A stretch of DNA of 64,000 nucleotides from Bacteroidota bacterium. Lineage in GTDB: Bacteria > Bacteroidota > Bacteroidia > Cytophagales > Cyclobacteriaceae. The notes beneath the pieces were generated by a model that worked only from the letters and a program-made list of their open reading frames with translations, was not told the DNA's origin and searched no databases. Location: the NCBI GenBank assembly GCA_022567155.1, contig JADFHN010000010.1, forward strand, positions 1 to 64,000, read 5' to 3'. This document shows, piece by piece, positions 9,614 through 19,330 of this stretch (position 1 is the first letter of the stretch; every line of letters starts with the position of its first letter). The translations under genes and the position numbers were made by a program.

Positions 9614-9869
9614 GATTTTTTAGTAATGATGCGTTAACAGTCTATATTCTGATAAATCTATATAATAATTGCACGCTAAAAAAGAATATACACACAAAGG
9701 GTATTACCTGATGGTCTCCGTATTTATTTGTGCGGATACAGGGAAATGTATATGATGACACAAGGTAAGTTTCATCAGCCTCTTATTGCCCGGTCTTTTG
9801 CTAATCATTATAAATGTAAATTGCAAACCAGTGTAAAATGCACCGGCCGTACAGTGCTCAGGATGCCAG
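9614..9869. other. Gap between TonB receptor and metalloprotease
   Basis: A 256-base AT-rich gap between two reverse-strand genes. I see no open frame worth calling and no clear terminator hairpin. It is long enough to hold a separate promoter for the metalloprotease, but I found no good TAnnTTTG element. Confidence 0.4.
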
Positions 9870-12344
9870 CTAAAAGTTTGCCTTGATTCCCACTGTAAAA
9901 TTCCGGGGCATGGCCGGTCTTACACCAGCCGGCCTTCGTGCTACAATAAACGTATGGTTGGTAAGATTGTGAACACTGCCAAAAAACCCAATTCTCCACG
10001 ATAGGTTGTATTGTACTGATAGATCAAGGATAAAGCTTGTATCCGTGCTTTCGAAACGCTCCATTTTTCCCTGTCCGGCTACGGTACGCATCGGGCTTGC
10101 ATATCTGGAACTCAGGTTTATGTTATATTTCGGATGCTCCATACCGGCATTAATCACCAGTTGGTTTGGCGAGATATAGGGTAGATTATCTCCGGCTTTA
10201 ACATTACCCCAGGCATCATTTTCACTCTCGAAATCATTCAGAAACACCGCTTGGGTGTAGGTATATGACATAGAGAAAGGGAAGGATATGATTGAGTTCG
10301 GGTAAGGAAGGTATCTGTACTGCATTCCGAATTCAATACCAGAACTATTTGCTTCACCCCCGTTAAACAAATCTCCCGTGCCTGTACCGCCTGAAGCCGC
10401 AAGGTCTGTGCCAAGCAGGTTTTGGTAGTGCGTGTAAAACAATATTGCAGAAAATTCGAAGTTGGTTGTATTGTGTCTGACTCCGGTTTCGTAATTAACG
10501 CTTATTTCAGGATTGGTCCCTTCCTTTGTGCCCGGAGGCGAAAATCCTTTATGGATTCCTGTGAAAACCTTCCATGCCGGTGAAATCTCATATTCAATTC
10601 CAATACCCGGTATCCAGACATCTACATTATTTTCACGGACTTTAAGGTCCTTGCCTGTTCTTTCAGGATCGTCAATCCCGTAATCCATACGGTTCATATC
10701 TATTTTCTCGTATCTGATACCCGGCGAAAGTTTCCAGTTTGCAACCTGGAACCGGTATTGTATATAAGAAGCAATTGCATCTGCTGTTTCCACCCGGTTA
10801 CTTTCTGTGCCATGAATGCCTGTCCGCGTCATCATCATTGCTCCGTTTTGCATCTTATACCAGTCCCTCCATTGAAACCGGTCTATTTGATCCTGGTGAA
10901 TACGCAATCCGAAATCGAAATCGTGCATTCCGTCCGGAAGCTGCCAGCTAGCCTGAAACTGGATTCCCTTTGCATAATAATTCCGGTTATTTGCTTTTAC
11001 GGCAAGCGCGTCTTCCGGGCTGTCAGCTCCTTTGAGAATTTTCAATTCAGACATATAATTTTCCGGATCAGCCAGGATATTGCTAATCCCGGCATACCCG
11101 GATGAATCAGAGGATTTAACTTTATCGAGTTTGTACCAGTTCCTGAAAAAATCTGTTTTATATGCCGTAGCGGTAATGGAGAGTTGATCGGAGGGTTTCA
11201 TAACGTAGGATAAGGAAAGTTGTCCGTGTCTCGCATTCATGACGTCTTTCTGTGAACCCGCATATCTCCGTAACGGGTTTTCATCAAAATCTGCATCCGT
11301 CAGACCCAGGTAGGTTTCAAATGACCGTTCCTTATATTTACCGGCGCTGAAAGACAGTGCCTGAAATACGTTGGCTTCTTCGCTGGTGTTGATCCTGAAC
11401 TTCAAAAGATAATCTTCTGTTTTAAATCCGGTGTCGCCGTTGTTATCCAATTCTTTAAACCCGTCCGCGGCTGATTGATAGGTTTCGGCAATGAAACCAA
11501 CGTGCTCCGAAGCATCACCGGCAAAAGCATGCAGTGTTCTTTTCCCAAAACTTCCTCCATATAAATGAACCCTGCCCATGAAATCATCGGGTATAGATGT
11601 TGAGATCAGGTTTATTGCCCCTCCTGTTGTATAAGGGCCATATTTAATTTGCGAAGAGCCCTTCCTCACTTCGATGCCCTGCATTCTTCCTGCGGAGGGA
11701 AAATAGTATGCTGAAGGTGCCACATAAGGAGCGGGAGCAATCAGTATGCCGTCTTCCATTACCGTTATTTTGGAACTCCGCTCCACACCCGTACCACGCA
11801 AACCAATGTTAGGTCGTAACCCAAATCCGTCTTCTTCCTGTAAATTCACCCCGGGAATGTTTCTTAAAATCTGCATGATATCGTTGGAATTGAATCGTGC
11901 AAGTTCTTTAGGCGAAATGAATTGTGCTGAACCGGGTATATCATTAAGTCTGTCTTCACCGCCGGTGATGGAAATGCTTTCGATCGTCAACCCTTTTAAT
12001 ACCTGAAATCCTTCTTTCAGATGAATGGTAATTTCTACCTTGCTTTCGTTAAGTTCGATAAGCAATGAAAATGGTTCAAATCCAACGCTTTTTGCAACCA
12101 GCTTATATTCCCCCGCCGGTATTTTTCCCAGCAGGAAAAAGCCTTCCGCATTGGTTACGGTACCCCACCGGGTGTCTTCGATATAAATGTGAACGCCGTG
12201 AATGCCGTCTCCTTGTTCGTTCAGAACCTGCCCTGATATTTCTCCGGGAGCAGAAGCAGCTAATTTACCTGCGAACAAAACTGCCATCAAGATGCGCAGA
12301 ATGGGTATATGTAAGCCTGTTCCGGGGAAATGTAACATTCTCAT
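9870..12344 (-). CDS. TonB-dependent outer-membrane receptor, FecA-like
   Basis: An 824-residue receptor. After a signal peptide (ILRILMAVLFAGKLAASA) comes a carboxypeptidase-regulatory-like domain (GEISGQVLNEQGDGIHGVHI, about 35-115), then the plug (IPGSAQFISPKELARF to YGPYTTGGAINLIS, about 140-250) and a long beta-barrel ending in the aromatic C-terminal signature GIKANF. The plug and YGPYTTGGAINLISTSIP resemble FecA-type ferric-siderophore receptors. A Fur-like palindrome lies just upstream of the start, which supports iron regulation. No separate SusD partner is present, so a glycan-uptake role is less likely. The ligand is unknown. Confidence 0.9.
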   Translation of the reverse strand: MRMLHFPGTGLHIPILRILMAVLFAGKLAASAPGEISGQVLNEQGDGIHGVHIYIEDTRWGTVTNAEGFFLLGKIPAGEYKLVAKSVGFEPFSLLIELNESKVEITIHLKEGFQVLKGLTIESISITGGEDRLNDIPGSAQFISPKELARFNSNDIMQILRNIPGVNLQEEDGFGLRPNIGLRGTGVERSSKITVMEDGILIAPAPYVAPSAYYFPSAGRMQGIEVRKGSSQIKYGPYTTGGAINLISTSIPDDFMGRVHLYGGSFGKRTLHAFAGDASEHVGFIAETYQSAADGFKELDNNGDTGFKTEDYLLKFRINTSEEANVFQALSFSAGKYKERSFETYLGLTDADFDENPLRRYAGSQKDVMNARHGQLSLSYVMKPSDQLSITATAYKTDFFRNWYKLDKVKSSDSSGYAGISNILADPENYMSELKILKGADSPEDALAVKANNRNYYAKGIQFQASWQLPDGMHDFDFGLRIHQDQIDRFQWRDWYKMQNGAMMMTRTGIHGTESNRVETADAIASYIQYRFQVANWKLSPGIRYEKIDMNRMDYGIDDPERTGKDLKVRENNVDVWIPGIGIEYEISPAWKVFTGIHKGFSPPGTKEGTNPEISVNYETGVRHNTTNFEFSAILFYTHYQNLLGTDLAASGGTGTGDLFNGGEANSSGIEFGMQYRYLPYPNSIISFPFSMSYTYTQAVFLNDFESENDAWGNVKAGDNLPYISPNQLVINAGMEHPKYNINLSSRYASPMRTVAGQGKMERFESTDTSFILDLSVQYNLSWRIGFFGSVHNLTNHTFIVARRPAGVRPAMPRNFTVGIKANF

Positions 12345-12356
12345 AAAAGAAGTTAT

Positions 12357-12371
12357 TTAGAATCATTATAA
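12357..12371. promoter_or_regulatory. Candidate Fur box upstream of the TonB receptor
   Basis: The 15-mer TTAGAATCATTATAA is a 7-1-7 inverted repeat with one mismatched pair and agrees at 12 of 15 positions with the consensus TGATAATnATTATCA. It lies 13 bases upstream of the receptor start codon. The match is by eye in an AT-rich region, so chance is possible. Confidence 0.42.
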
Positions 12372-12496
12372 ATAATGTTTGCAATTTAATTTATTATTGA
12401 GAATGGTTCCAAATAAATATATTGAAAATTACTATGACATGACAAAAATCATGTTTTCGATAAAAACAAAACGGAAAGCCAGCGCATGCAGGCAAA

Positions 12497-13471
12497 TCAA
12501 CCCCGGTAGATAAGGAAAATCATATACAACACATAAGCCGCTATGAAGTAACCGCCTTCCCAGCGGCTGATGATGGGCCTCCTGCCGATGATTACGGCTA
12601 TGATTAGCAAGGTGCTTGCAAAAATGATCATCATTATATCCACATTGTTTATCACGCTGAATTCCAGGGGTTTGATGACGGCGCTGAGACCAAGAATCCA
12701 GAGCAAGTTGAAAATATTGGACCCGATCGCATTGCCCACAGCAATGTCTGTATTTTTTCTCAATGCAGCAATGACGGATGTTACCAGTTCAGGTAGTGAG
12801 GTGCCGATTGCAACAATCGTCAGACCAATCAGCGATTCACTTATACCAAACTCGTGGGCAATCTGAATGGCGCCGTCAACCACCCAAACACCCCCGAAAA
12901 ACAATCCGAACATACCAATTACAATTAATAGTATCGATTTTTTGATGGGCGCTTTAATGACAACTTCCAGCTCATGGATGGATTTCTTCTGCCTGGCAAC
13001 AATATAGATGTAACCCATAAACAGGCTGAAAAAGAAGAGCAACACGAATCCGTCAAACCTGCTCAGAAAGAGTACGGTTGGTTGCGTACTTCCAAATCCT
13101 TCAAATAATGTAGCGTTGGCAAGAAAACCAACAAGCAGGGTGGCGACAAGTGAAAAGGGGATTTCAGAAAAGTATGTGTTTCGCGTAATTGGTAGTGGGC
13201 AAATAACTGCTGCAATCCCCAGTATCAGAAGGATATTGGCAATGTTGCTGCCAAAAATATTTCCAAGCGCCAATTGTGAGCTTCCGGAGAAACTGGCAAA
13301 CAGATTGACAAACAGTTCGGGCAAAGATGTGCCAAATGATACGATCGTAAGTCCGATAACGATATCTGATATCCTGAACCTCCTTCCTATTGAAGATGCT
13401 CCTTCAACCAGAAGATCAGCACCTTTAATAAGTATAATAAAACCTATAACAAATAGGATATAAGTCAGCAC
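12497..13471 (-). CDS. Calcium/sodium antiporter, CaCA family (YrbG-like)
   Basis: A 324-residue inner-membrane exchanger with about ten hydrophobic segments in two inverted halves. Each half carries the alpha-repeat: GTSLPELFVNLFAS followed by GNIFGSNIANILLILG in the first, and GTSLPELVTSVIAA followed by GNAIGSNIFNLLWILG in the second. These acidic residues bind Ca2+/Na+ in the family. Length is typical. The gene stands alone, and the only neighbours are the TonB receptor downstream and the heme cluster upstream. Confidence 0.92.
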   Translation of the reverse strand: MLTYILFVIGFIILIKGADLLVEGASSIGRRFRISDIVIGLTIVSFGTSLPELFVNLFASFSGSSQLALGNIFGSNIANILLILGIAAVICPLPITRNTYFSEIPFSLVATLLVGFLANATLFEGFGSTQPTVLFLSRFDGFVLLFFFSLFMGYIYIVARQKKSIHELEVVIKAPIKKSILLIVIGMFGLFFGGVWVVDGAIQIAHEFGISESLIGLTIVAIGTSLPELVTSVIAALRKNTDIAVGNAIGSNIFNLLWILGLSAVIKPLEFSVINNVDIMMIIFASTLLIIAVIIGRRPIISRWEGGYFIAAYVLYMIFLIYRG

Positions 13472-13837
13472 TCCCCGAATTATTATTTTTACTAAATATT
13501 TTTAAAAGGTTTTGTTAAGTCCCTCAAAAGCAGAAAGATAATTCAAATTATGAAAAAACAAACACTTTGTGGTGATAATAATAAACATCAACCATGAAAA
13601 TGTTGATACTGCTCTTGTAAAACCGTTATTTTATAAAAATTTGGAAAAATCTATTTCTTTCCTTATCCGGTTACCCTAAAGGATATAGCATAACATATTC
13701 TTTCTGCTATTTTGATGTAATTGCTGCCGAGTAAGAAGCAGCATTGGTAGAATAAAACTGGATATCGACATGAGATATAGTAAGAGAAATCTCAACGCAG
13801 TCTGGCACAGTCCGGTTATTATTAGGCCTTTTAAATT
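13472..13837. other. Gap between antiporter and hemG
   Basis: A 366-base AT-rich gap between two reverse-strand genes. No open frame, strong hairpin or known RNA stands out. It presumably holds the end of the hemH-hemG transcript and the antiporter promoter. Confidence 0.35.
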
Positions 13838-15169
13838 CTATAAGTTATTGTTTATCAGTTTTTTATTATAGCTCACGCAGTCGCCGATAGCCACTCCACT
13901 GCGCCAATTGCCGGAAATGTATAGACCGGGGTTGTATTGCTCAAAAACATCTATTGCCTCTTGCACTTTGTAATAACCAACATGAAATTGTGGAATCGCT
14001 CTTTTTTTAAGATAGTAATGTTTGAAGACGGGGATTTCAGGGGCACCCATTACCCGTGCAAATGATTTTCCAGCTATTTCGGCCTGTTCTTCAGCATTGT
14101 CGATGACGTCGAGGTTATTGGTACCACCTACAAACACTGTGTTTAAAAGTTGATTTTGCGGGGCTACCTGCGGAAACAAAGCCGAGTTCCAGATGGCCCC
14201 CAAAAATGGCATTTTTTCTTTCTGAGGAATTAAAAAGCCAAAACCATCAGGAGAGAAGGGAATATCTTTTTTGTTGTAAGCCAGATAAAGCAAGAGCATT
14301 GGGGCATAATATATATTTTTCAAGCTCGATATAGCAGATTCATCCAATTCTGTGAACACTTCAGCTACTGTTGAAGCAGATATGGTTGAAATTACTCTGC
14401 GGCATTTTAGGGTAATATTTTCGTTGTTTCGTGTTAAGGTAACATTATAGCCTTCCCCTTTGCTGGTCACCGAGTTCACCCGGGTGCCGAACCATGTTTT
14501 ATTAGTAAACTGATCGGCAAGGCCTTGGGTAAAAGTTGACAATCCCCCCTGAAATGACGTTAAAATTCTTTTAAACCTTTTCTCTTTCCTTTTTTTGATA
14601 GCGGCTTTTATCAAAGAACCATATTCTTTCTCCATCGAATACAGCTTTTTGAAAGTTGACCGCAGACTTAATTTAGCCGGATCACCGGCATAAATTCCGG
14701 ATACCATAGGATTGATAAGGTTGTCGAGAATTTCTTTATTTAGTCTGCGAATGAAAAATTCAGCAATGCTCTCATCGTCTTGTATCGAAGGTTTTTGAAA
14801 GGGTTCTTTCAGAAAAGCAATGATGCTTTTAAAGGTCAGTAAACGACTTTTAAGTAATTCGAAGCCAGGCTTGGCCAGGGCAAGTTTTCCCTTGAAATAT
14901 ATATAACGGTTTTCTTCAACTCCAGGGGCCGTTAACACCTTGTCGGCAATATCTATTTCATTAATCAGTGCCTGTACATCTTCATTGAGCATAATGGAAT
15001 TAGGGCCTTGTTCGATTCGGTAGTTGCCAATGTTTTTTGTATGGATAACCCCTCCGGGCCGATTTGTAGCCTCAATCAATAAAAAGTTAAGGCCTTTTTT
15101 ATTTAGATAATGGGCAGCGGTTAACCCTGATATGCCTGCTCCTAATACTATAGTATCAACTTGGTTCAT
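13838..15169 (-). CDS. hemG: Protoporphyrinogen oxidase (FAD-dependent, oxygen-dependent type)
   Basis: A 443-residue flavoprotein that oxidises protoporphyrinogen IX to protoporphyrin IX, the penultimate step of heme synthesis. The N-terminal Rossmann motif is VLGAGISGLTAAHYLNKKG with a downstream ATNRPGGVIHT, and the C-terminal FAD segment reads LYISGNWRSGVAIGDCV, matching the HemY/PPOX family (also called HemG in some schemes; not the flavodoxin-like E. coli HemG). It starts two bases after the hemH stop, so the two are one operon. This enzyme type uses O2, implying aerobic heme synthesis, even though the coproporphyrinogen step here is the oxygen-independent type. Confidence 0.9.
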   Translation of the reverse strand: MNQVDTIVLGAGISGLTAAHYLNKKGLNFLLIEATNRPGGVIHTKNIGNYRIEQGPNSIMLNEDVQALINEIDIADKVLTAPGVEENRYIYFKGKLALAKPGFELLKSRLLTFKSIIAFLKEPFQKPSIQDDESIAEFFIRRLNKEILDNLINPMVSGIYAGDPAKLSLRSTFKKLYSMEKEYGSLIKAAIKKRKEKRFKRILTSFQGGLSTFTQGLADQFTNKTWFGTRVNSVTSKGEGYNVTLTRNNENITLKCRRVISTISASTVAEVFTELDESAISSLKNIYYAPMLLLYLAYNKKDIPFSPDGFGFLIPQKEKMPFLGAIWNSALFPQVAPQNQLLNTVFVGGTNNLDVIDNAEEQAEIAGKSFARVMGAPEIPVFKHYYLKKRAIPQFHVGYYKVQEAIDVFEQYNPGLYISGNWRSGVAIGDCVSYNKKLINNNL

Positions 15170-15171
15170 GA

Positions 15172-16221
15172 TTAAAGATTTAATGCGGATTTACTCCATT
15201 TGGCTAAGATATCGGCCCAGTCATTATCATCGTTTAAGCATAATATCCGATGAAATTCATCTCCTCCGGCTTGTAAAAACTCCTTGCGAACTTCCATGCC
15301 TATTTCTTCAATAGTTTCCAGGCAATCGCTAACGAAAGCAGGGGTCACTATCGCCAGTTTTTTAATCCCGCTTTGTGCAAGCTGAATAATTTTATCACTG
15401 GTATAGGGTTGTATCCATGGGTCTTTTCCCAATCTTGATTGGAACGATATGCTATACTGGTTAGGAGTCAGACCCAGTGATTGCGTTATCAGCTCGGTGG
15501 ATACATGGCATTGATGCTTATAACAAAATCGGTGAGCTTTATTAGGTGTCTCGCAGCAGTTTTCGCTAGCTAAACAGTGGTTTCCGGTAGGGTCTGTTTT
15601 GCGCAGATGTCTTTCAGGTACCCCATGGTATGAAAATAGGATGTGATCAAAAGCTTTGTCGGCCAACTGTGATTTAATACTGGCTGATAGAACACGAATA
15701 TAATCTTCATCTTCATAAAAGGGGGAAGTCGTGCTAACGGTTACACCGGACAGGTGCTTATTTATTTGTCTTTCAACCTCTTCATTCACTGTAAGGGTAG
15801 TGGACATAGCATATTGAGGGTATAAAGGCACCACGTAAAGGTTGTCAACCCCTTGCTTTTTAAGCTTTTTCAGGCCCGATTCAATAGAGGGTTCACCATA
15901 TCTCATTGCCATAACAACCGGTACCTTTAATAAGTTAGCTACTTTGTTGGTCAGTTTTTCAGTGTTAACAATCAGTGGGGATCCTTTCGCTGTCCAAATT
16001 TTGCGATAAAGGGAAGCAGAACTTGTCGAACGCTTTGGGACAATCATAAAATTTACCAAAAAATAACGTAACAAATATGGAACATCTATTATGTAGGGAT
16101 CCATTAAAAACTCTTTCAAATAACGTCCTACATCGCTTTTATCAGGGCTAATAGGTGAACCAAGATTTACCAGTAATACGGCAACATTTTTTTGCGTAGT
16201 AGATTTAGGCAATGATTGCAA
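15172..16221 (-). CDS. hemH: Ferrochelatase
   Basis: A 349-residue enzyme that inserts Fe2+ into protoporphyrin IX. Motifs are VLLVNLGSP at the start, LYPQYAMSTT, the catalytic-His block FSYHGVPERHLRKTDPTGNH, and PAFVSDCLETIEEIGMEV. Between about residues 215 and 245 there is a cysteine-rich stretch (HC, then ENCCETPNKAHRFCYKHQC) holding five Cys that could bind a metal or [2Fe-2S] cluster. No in-frame ATG is close, and the start appears to be TTG at 16221-16219. It is the first gene of the leftward hem operon, about 35-40 bases from the predicted transcription start. Confidence 0.92.
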   Translation of the reverse strand: MQSLPKSTTQKNVAVLLVNLGSPISPDKSDVGRYLKEFLMDPYIIDVPYLLRYFLVNFMIVPKRSTSSASLYRKIWTAKGSPLIVNTEKLTNKVANLLKVPVVMAMRYGEPSIESGLKKLKKQGVDNLYVVPLYPQYAMSTTLTVNEEVERQINKHLSGVTVSTTSPFYEDEDYIRVLSASIKSQLADKAFDHILFSYHGVPERHLRKTDPTGNHCLASENCCETPNKAHRFCYKHQCHVSTELITQSLGLTPNQYSISFQSRLGKDPWIQPYTSDKIIQLAQSGIKKLAIVTPAFVSDCLETIEEIGMEVRKEFLQAGGDEFHRILCLNDDNDWADILAKWSKSALNL

Positions 16222-16263
16222 ACCGCTAATGATCTTATATTTTTAATTATTTTTTTATATTCA

Positions 16264-16271
16264 CAAATATA
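16264..16271 (-). promoter_or_regulatory. -7 element of the hemH-hemG promoter
   Basis: The reverse strand reads TATATTTG, a perfect match to the Bacteroidota -7 consensus TAnnTTTG, about 43 bases upstream of the hemH start. A TTTG lies upstream at a short 15-base spacing, so the -33 part is weak. Confidence 0.5.
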
Positions 16272-16378
16272 AGATTGGCCATAGATCAAAAGTAAATTTT
16301 TCATCTCTCGAACCATAATAATCCCTCTTTGGTTATTTTTAAATCCCTGAAACGTCATTTCTAATTCTTGCTAACCTA

Positions 16379-16386
16379 TATTTTTG
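16379..16386 (+). promoter_or_regulatory. -7 element of the hemA operon promoter
   Basis: TATTTTTG matches TAnnTTTG exactly and lies 15 bases before the ATG at 16402. It overlaps the earlier in-frame ATG at 16384, which therefore cannot be in the message; this decides the hemA start. No clear -33 TTG was found at the usual distance. Confidence 0.5.
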
Positions 16387-16401
16387 CACAAATTGAATTT
16401 T

Positions 16402-17670
16402 ATGAGTACATCAGAACTCAATAGTCCGTTAAAACTATATGTAATTGGTGTTAACTATAAAAAAGCTGACACAGCTACCCGGGGGATGTTCAGTATATCT
16501 TCCGCCAGTCAAAAAGAGCTGATCAAACATGCTGTATCCAGGGGCATGGATGGCCTTTTGCTGGTTTCTACCTGTAACCGTACTGAAATCATTGGCTTTG
16601 CTGAACATCCGTATAAGCTCATTGAATTACTAAGTAACCATTGGCAAAATGGAACGGTAAAAGAATTTGGCTCAATAGCTTATGTGTACAAGTCAACGGA
16701 GGCAGTCAACCATCTTTTCCGACTGGTTTCGGGTTTAGATAGCCAGATATTGGGTGACTACGAAATCGTTGGCCAATTAAAAACGGCTTTCCAAATGAGT
16801 AAATCATTAGGTGGAATTAACACCTATCTTGATAAATTGTTCAGTCACCTGATGAAGGCCAGCAAAAGGGTGAAAAATGAGACTGATTTAAGTTCCGGTA
16901 CCACTTCAGTATCTTACGCCTCGGTTCAATTTCTATTACAAGAGTATGGTTCTTTGGACGACAAAACTGTTTTACTTTATGGCCTTGGCGAGATTGGTAA
17001 GAATACATATAAACACCTGTTGGAGTATGCTCTGCCACAGAAAATAATAGTGGTTAACCGTTCTCGTGAAAAGCTGGAAAACCTAATGGCTGCCAAACCA
17101 CAGCATATTGAAATTACCGGAATCGATAACTTAGATGGTCAGATAAGTTTTGCCGATATTATGATTGTAGCTACGGGCTCCAACCACCCAACTGTAGAGG
17201 GTAGGAATATACCGGCTGACAAGGAATTACTTATACTTGACCTTTCGGTACCCAGCAACGTAGCTAATGAGGTGAAAGCACTTAAAAACATCAGGGTAAT
17301 AGACTTAGATCATCTATCAAAAATTACCAATGCCACCTTGAACCATAGACGACAGGAAATTCCTAAAGCTGAAGAGATTATTGCCGTGGTTGAAAGTGAA
17401 TTTTATGAATGGCTCGATATCCGAAAATTCTCTCCGGCCATCAATGCCTTAAAGGAATCGCTTGAGACTATTCGAAAAAATGAAATTAATATACATATGC
17501 GAAAGCATGAGCATTTCACAAGTGGAGATTTGGATAAAATCACTTCACGCCTAATGCAAAAAGTAGTGCGTCAATTCGCTAAACATATAACGGCCAAAAC
17601 TATAGACGCTAATCAAACCCTCGACCTTATGTACCGTATTTTCGAAATTGAAAAAATTACGGTAAAATGA
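16402..17670 (+). CDS. hemA: Glutamyl-tRNA reductase
   Basis: A 422-residue enzyme that reduces glutamyl-tRNA(Glu) to glutamate-1-semialdehyde, the first committed step of C5-pathway heme synthesis. The catalytic Cys lies in STCNRTEI (about residue 58), followed by LVSGLDSQILGDYEIVGQLK, an NADPH-binding domain (VLLYGLGEIGKNTYKHL) and a C-terminal helical dimerisation domain. An earlier in-frame ATG at 16384 falls inside the predicted promoter, so I use 16402. It heads the seven-gene operon hemA-C-D-B-L-E-N and overlaps hemC by four bases (ATGA). This step usually sets pathway flux. Confidence 0.93.
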   Translation: MSTSELNSPLKLYVIGVNYKKADTATRGMFSISSASQKELIKHAVSRGMDGLLLVSTCNRTEIIGFAEHPYKLIELLSNHWQNGTVKEFGSIAYVYKSTEAVNHLFRLVSGLDSQILGDYEIVGQLKTAFQMSKSLGGINTYLDKLFSHLMKASKRVKNETDLSSGTTSVSYASVQFLLQEYGSLDDKTVLLYGLGEIGKNTYKHLLEYALPQKIIVVNRSREKLENLMAAKPQHIEITGIDNLDGQISFADIMIVATGSNHPTVEGRNIPADKELLILDLSVPSNVANEVKALKNIRVIDLDHLSKITNATLNHRRQEIPKAEEIIAVVESEFYEWLDIRKFSPAINALKESLETIRKNEINIHMRKHEHFTSGDLDKITSRLMQKVVRQFAKHITAKTIDANQTLDLMYRIFEIEKITVK

Positions 17671-18593
17671 ATCAGTTTATCAGGATTGGCACCAGAGGTA
17701 GCAAACTTGCCCTTTGGCAAGCATCGTTGGTAGAAAAAAGGTTAAAGGAAAACGGTATTGGTTGTCAATTAGTTACTGTAGAATCGGAGGGCGACCAGCA
17801 GCAAGATAAGCCTCTGCATGAAATTGGCGAGGTAGGCCTTTTTACCCGGATGCTGGATGAGGTGCTACGAAATAATAAGATAGATATTGCCGTACATTCG
17901 CTTAAAGATGTTCCTACTGAATTGCCCGAAGATATTGTTCAGGTAGCAGTTTTGCCGCGGGGAAACCATCAGGATATACTGGTTTATAAAAGTGATGATG
18001 TTATGTTTATGGAGGGAGATACCCCTGCCACCATAGCTACGGGTAGCGTCAGGCGAAAAGCACAATGGCTAAGAAAGTATCCACACCATCAGGTGGTAGG
18101 GCTTAGGGGTAATGTACAAACGCGGCTGCGTAAACTGGCCGAATCAGATTGGCAGGGAGCCGTGTTTGCCCGGGCCGGTCTGGAACGGATAGAATTATTA
18201 CCCGACAGGTATCTCGTTCTGGATTGGATGATACCTGCACCTGCTCAGGGAGCCATTATGGTAACTGCACGAAAGGGAGACTTACCTTTAACAAAAACTG
18301 TGAAAACTGTACTTAATGATGTTGTCAGTAGAAAAATGGTAGCTATCGAACGTGAATTTATGCGTACCCTGGAAGGCGGTTGTACATCACCCATTGGTGC
18401 CCATGCTAAATTAAGTGGTGACCAGGTGGTGTTTAAAGGGGGTATTTATAGTGTAAATGGCAGCCGGGAAGCTGTTATTGAAGCCACAGGTGAAGTAAAA
18501 GACAAAGATTTAGGTATCAAATGGGCTCATAAGGTGCTGGTGCTTGGCGGAGATTCTATCATTGAGGAGATCAGGGCAAGTCACAATTTGTAA
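17667..18593 (+). CDS. hemC: Hydroxymethylbilane synthase (porphobilinogen deaminase)
   Basis: A 308-residue enzyme that polymerises four porphobilinogens into hydroxymethylbilane. Motifs are RIGTRGSKLALWQA at the start, HSLKDVPTELP, the arginine-rich GSVRRKAQWLRKYP and VGLRGNVQTRLRKL, and the dipyrromethane-cofactor Cys in LEGGCTSPIGAHA (about residue 241). Length and motif order are normal. It overlaps hemA by four bases and is followed two bases later by hemD, so translational coupling is likely. Confidence 0.95.
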   Translation: MNQFIRIGTRGSKLALWQASLVEKRLKENGIGCQLVTVESEGDQQQDKPLHEIGEVGLFTRMLDEVLRNNKIDIAVHSLKDVPTELPEDIVQVAVLPRGNHQDILVYKSDDVMFMEGDTPATIATGSVRRKAQWLRKYPHHQVVGLRGNVQTRLRKLAESDWQGAVFARAGLERIELLPDRYLVLDWMIPAPAQGAIMVTARKGDLPLTKTVKTVLNDVVSRKMVAIEREFMRTLEGGCTSPIGAHAKLSGDQVVFKGGIYSVNGSREAVIEATGEVKDKDLGIKWAHKVLVLGGDSIIEEIRASHNL

Positions 18594-18595
18594 GC

Positions 18596-19330
18596 GTGAA
18601 CAATACTCAAGATCATATTAATAGTATATGTGTATCCGAACAAGATTACTTGATTTTGAGTACTAAATTATTGCCTGAAACGGAGCGCAAACGCCTGGCA
18701 GAAAGCGGATTGTTATTGAAGGAGGTACCCTTTATTAAAAAGAAATATCGTAGCCTTAATTTGCCGGATCTTAAAGACACAAAAGCCATATTTACTAGTG
18801 TCCAGGCAGTTAAAGCCTTGCAATTCAACAATTTTGACTTTAGCAAAATAGCTACTGCATTTTGTGTAGGCGGAAGAACCGTCAACATGTTAAACCGCTT
18901 AGGTGTTGAAGTGGCTGTTTCAGCTAAAAATGCCCGTGAATTGGGCTTAAGGATTGCCGGTGAGTATCGGAAAGAACATTTTATGGCCTTCTCGGGTAAT
19001 TTAAGGAGGGATGAATTGTTCGAAATTATGGCCCAGAGCCATGTTGAGGTAGAGGAGATAGTGGTTTATGATACCATTATCCATAAAAGACTATTGGATA
19101 AACAATTTGGCCGGATTCTTTTTTTCAGCCCTTCAGGAGTGAAAAGCTATGTATTTGGTGGTAATAATACCCATGCAGATGTTTACTGTTTGGGAAGTAC
19201 TACGGCTGAAGAAGCCGGTAGGCATTTTAACCGCGTACACATAGCCCCTAAACCGACAATAAATAGTCTAGTTGAATATGTTATCAATGACATAAAAAAT
19301 CATGAACAGAACCAGAAGATTAAGAAATAG
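18596..19330 (+). CDS. hemD: Uroporphyrinogen-III synthase
   Basis: A 244-residue protein that would close and invert ring D to make uroporphyrinogen III. HemD proteins diverge strongly in sequence; the call rests on position between hemC and hemB, on length, and on typical two-domain segments ([58 protein letters not shown]). The start codon appears to be GTG at 18596, two bases after the hemC stop. Its last 29 bases overlap the start of hemB in another frame. Confidence 0.87.
   Translation: MNNTQDHINSICVSEQDYLILSTKLLPETERKRLAESGLLLKEVPFIKKKYRSLNLPDLKDTKAIFTSVQAVKALQFNNFDFSKIATAFCVGGRTVNMLNRLGVEVAVSAKNARELGLRIAGEYRKEHFMAFSGNLRRDELFEIMAQSHVEVEEIVVYDTIIHKRLLDKQFGRILFFSPSGVKSYVFGGNNTHADVYCLGSTTAEEAGRHFNRVHIAPKPTINSLVEYVINDIKNHEQNQKIKK

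Noticed and set aside
16384-16401. Upstream hemA start (MHKLNF)
   Set aside because: The codons overlap a perfect TAnnTTTG promoter element, so they are probably not transcribed.
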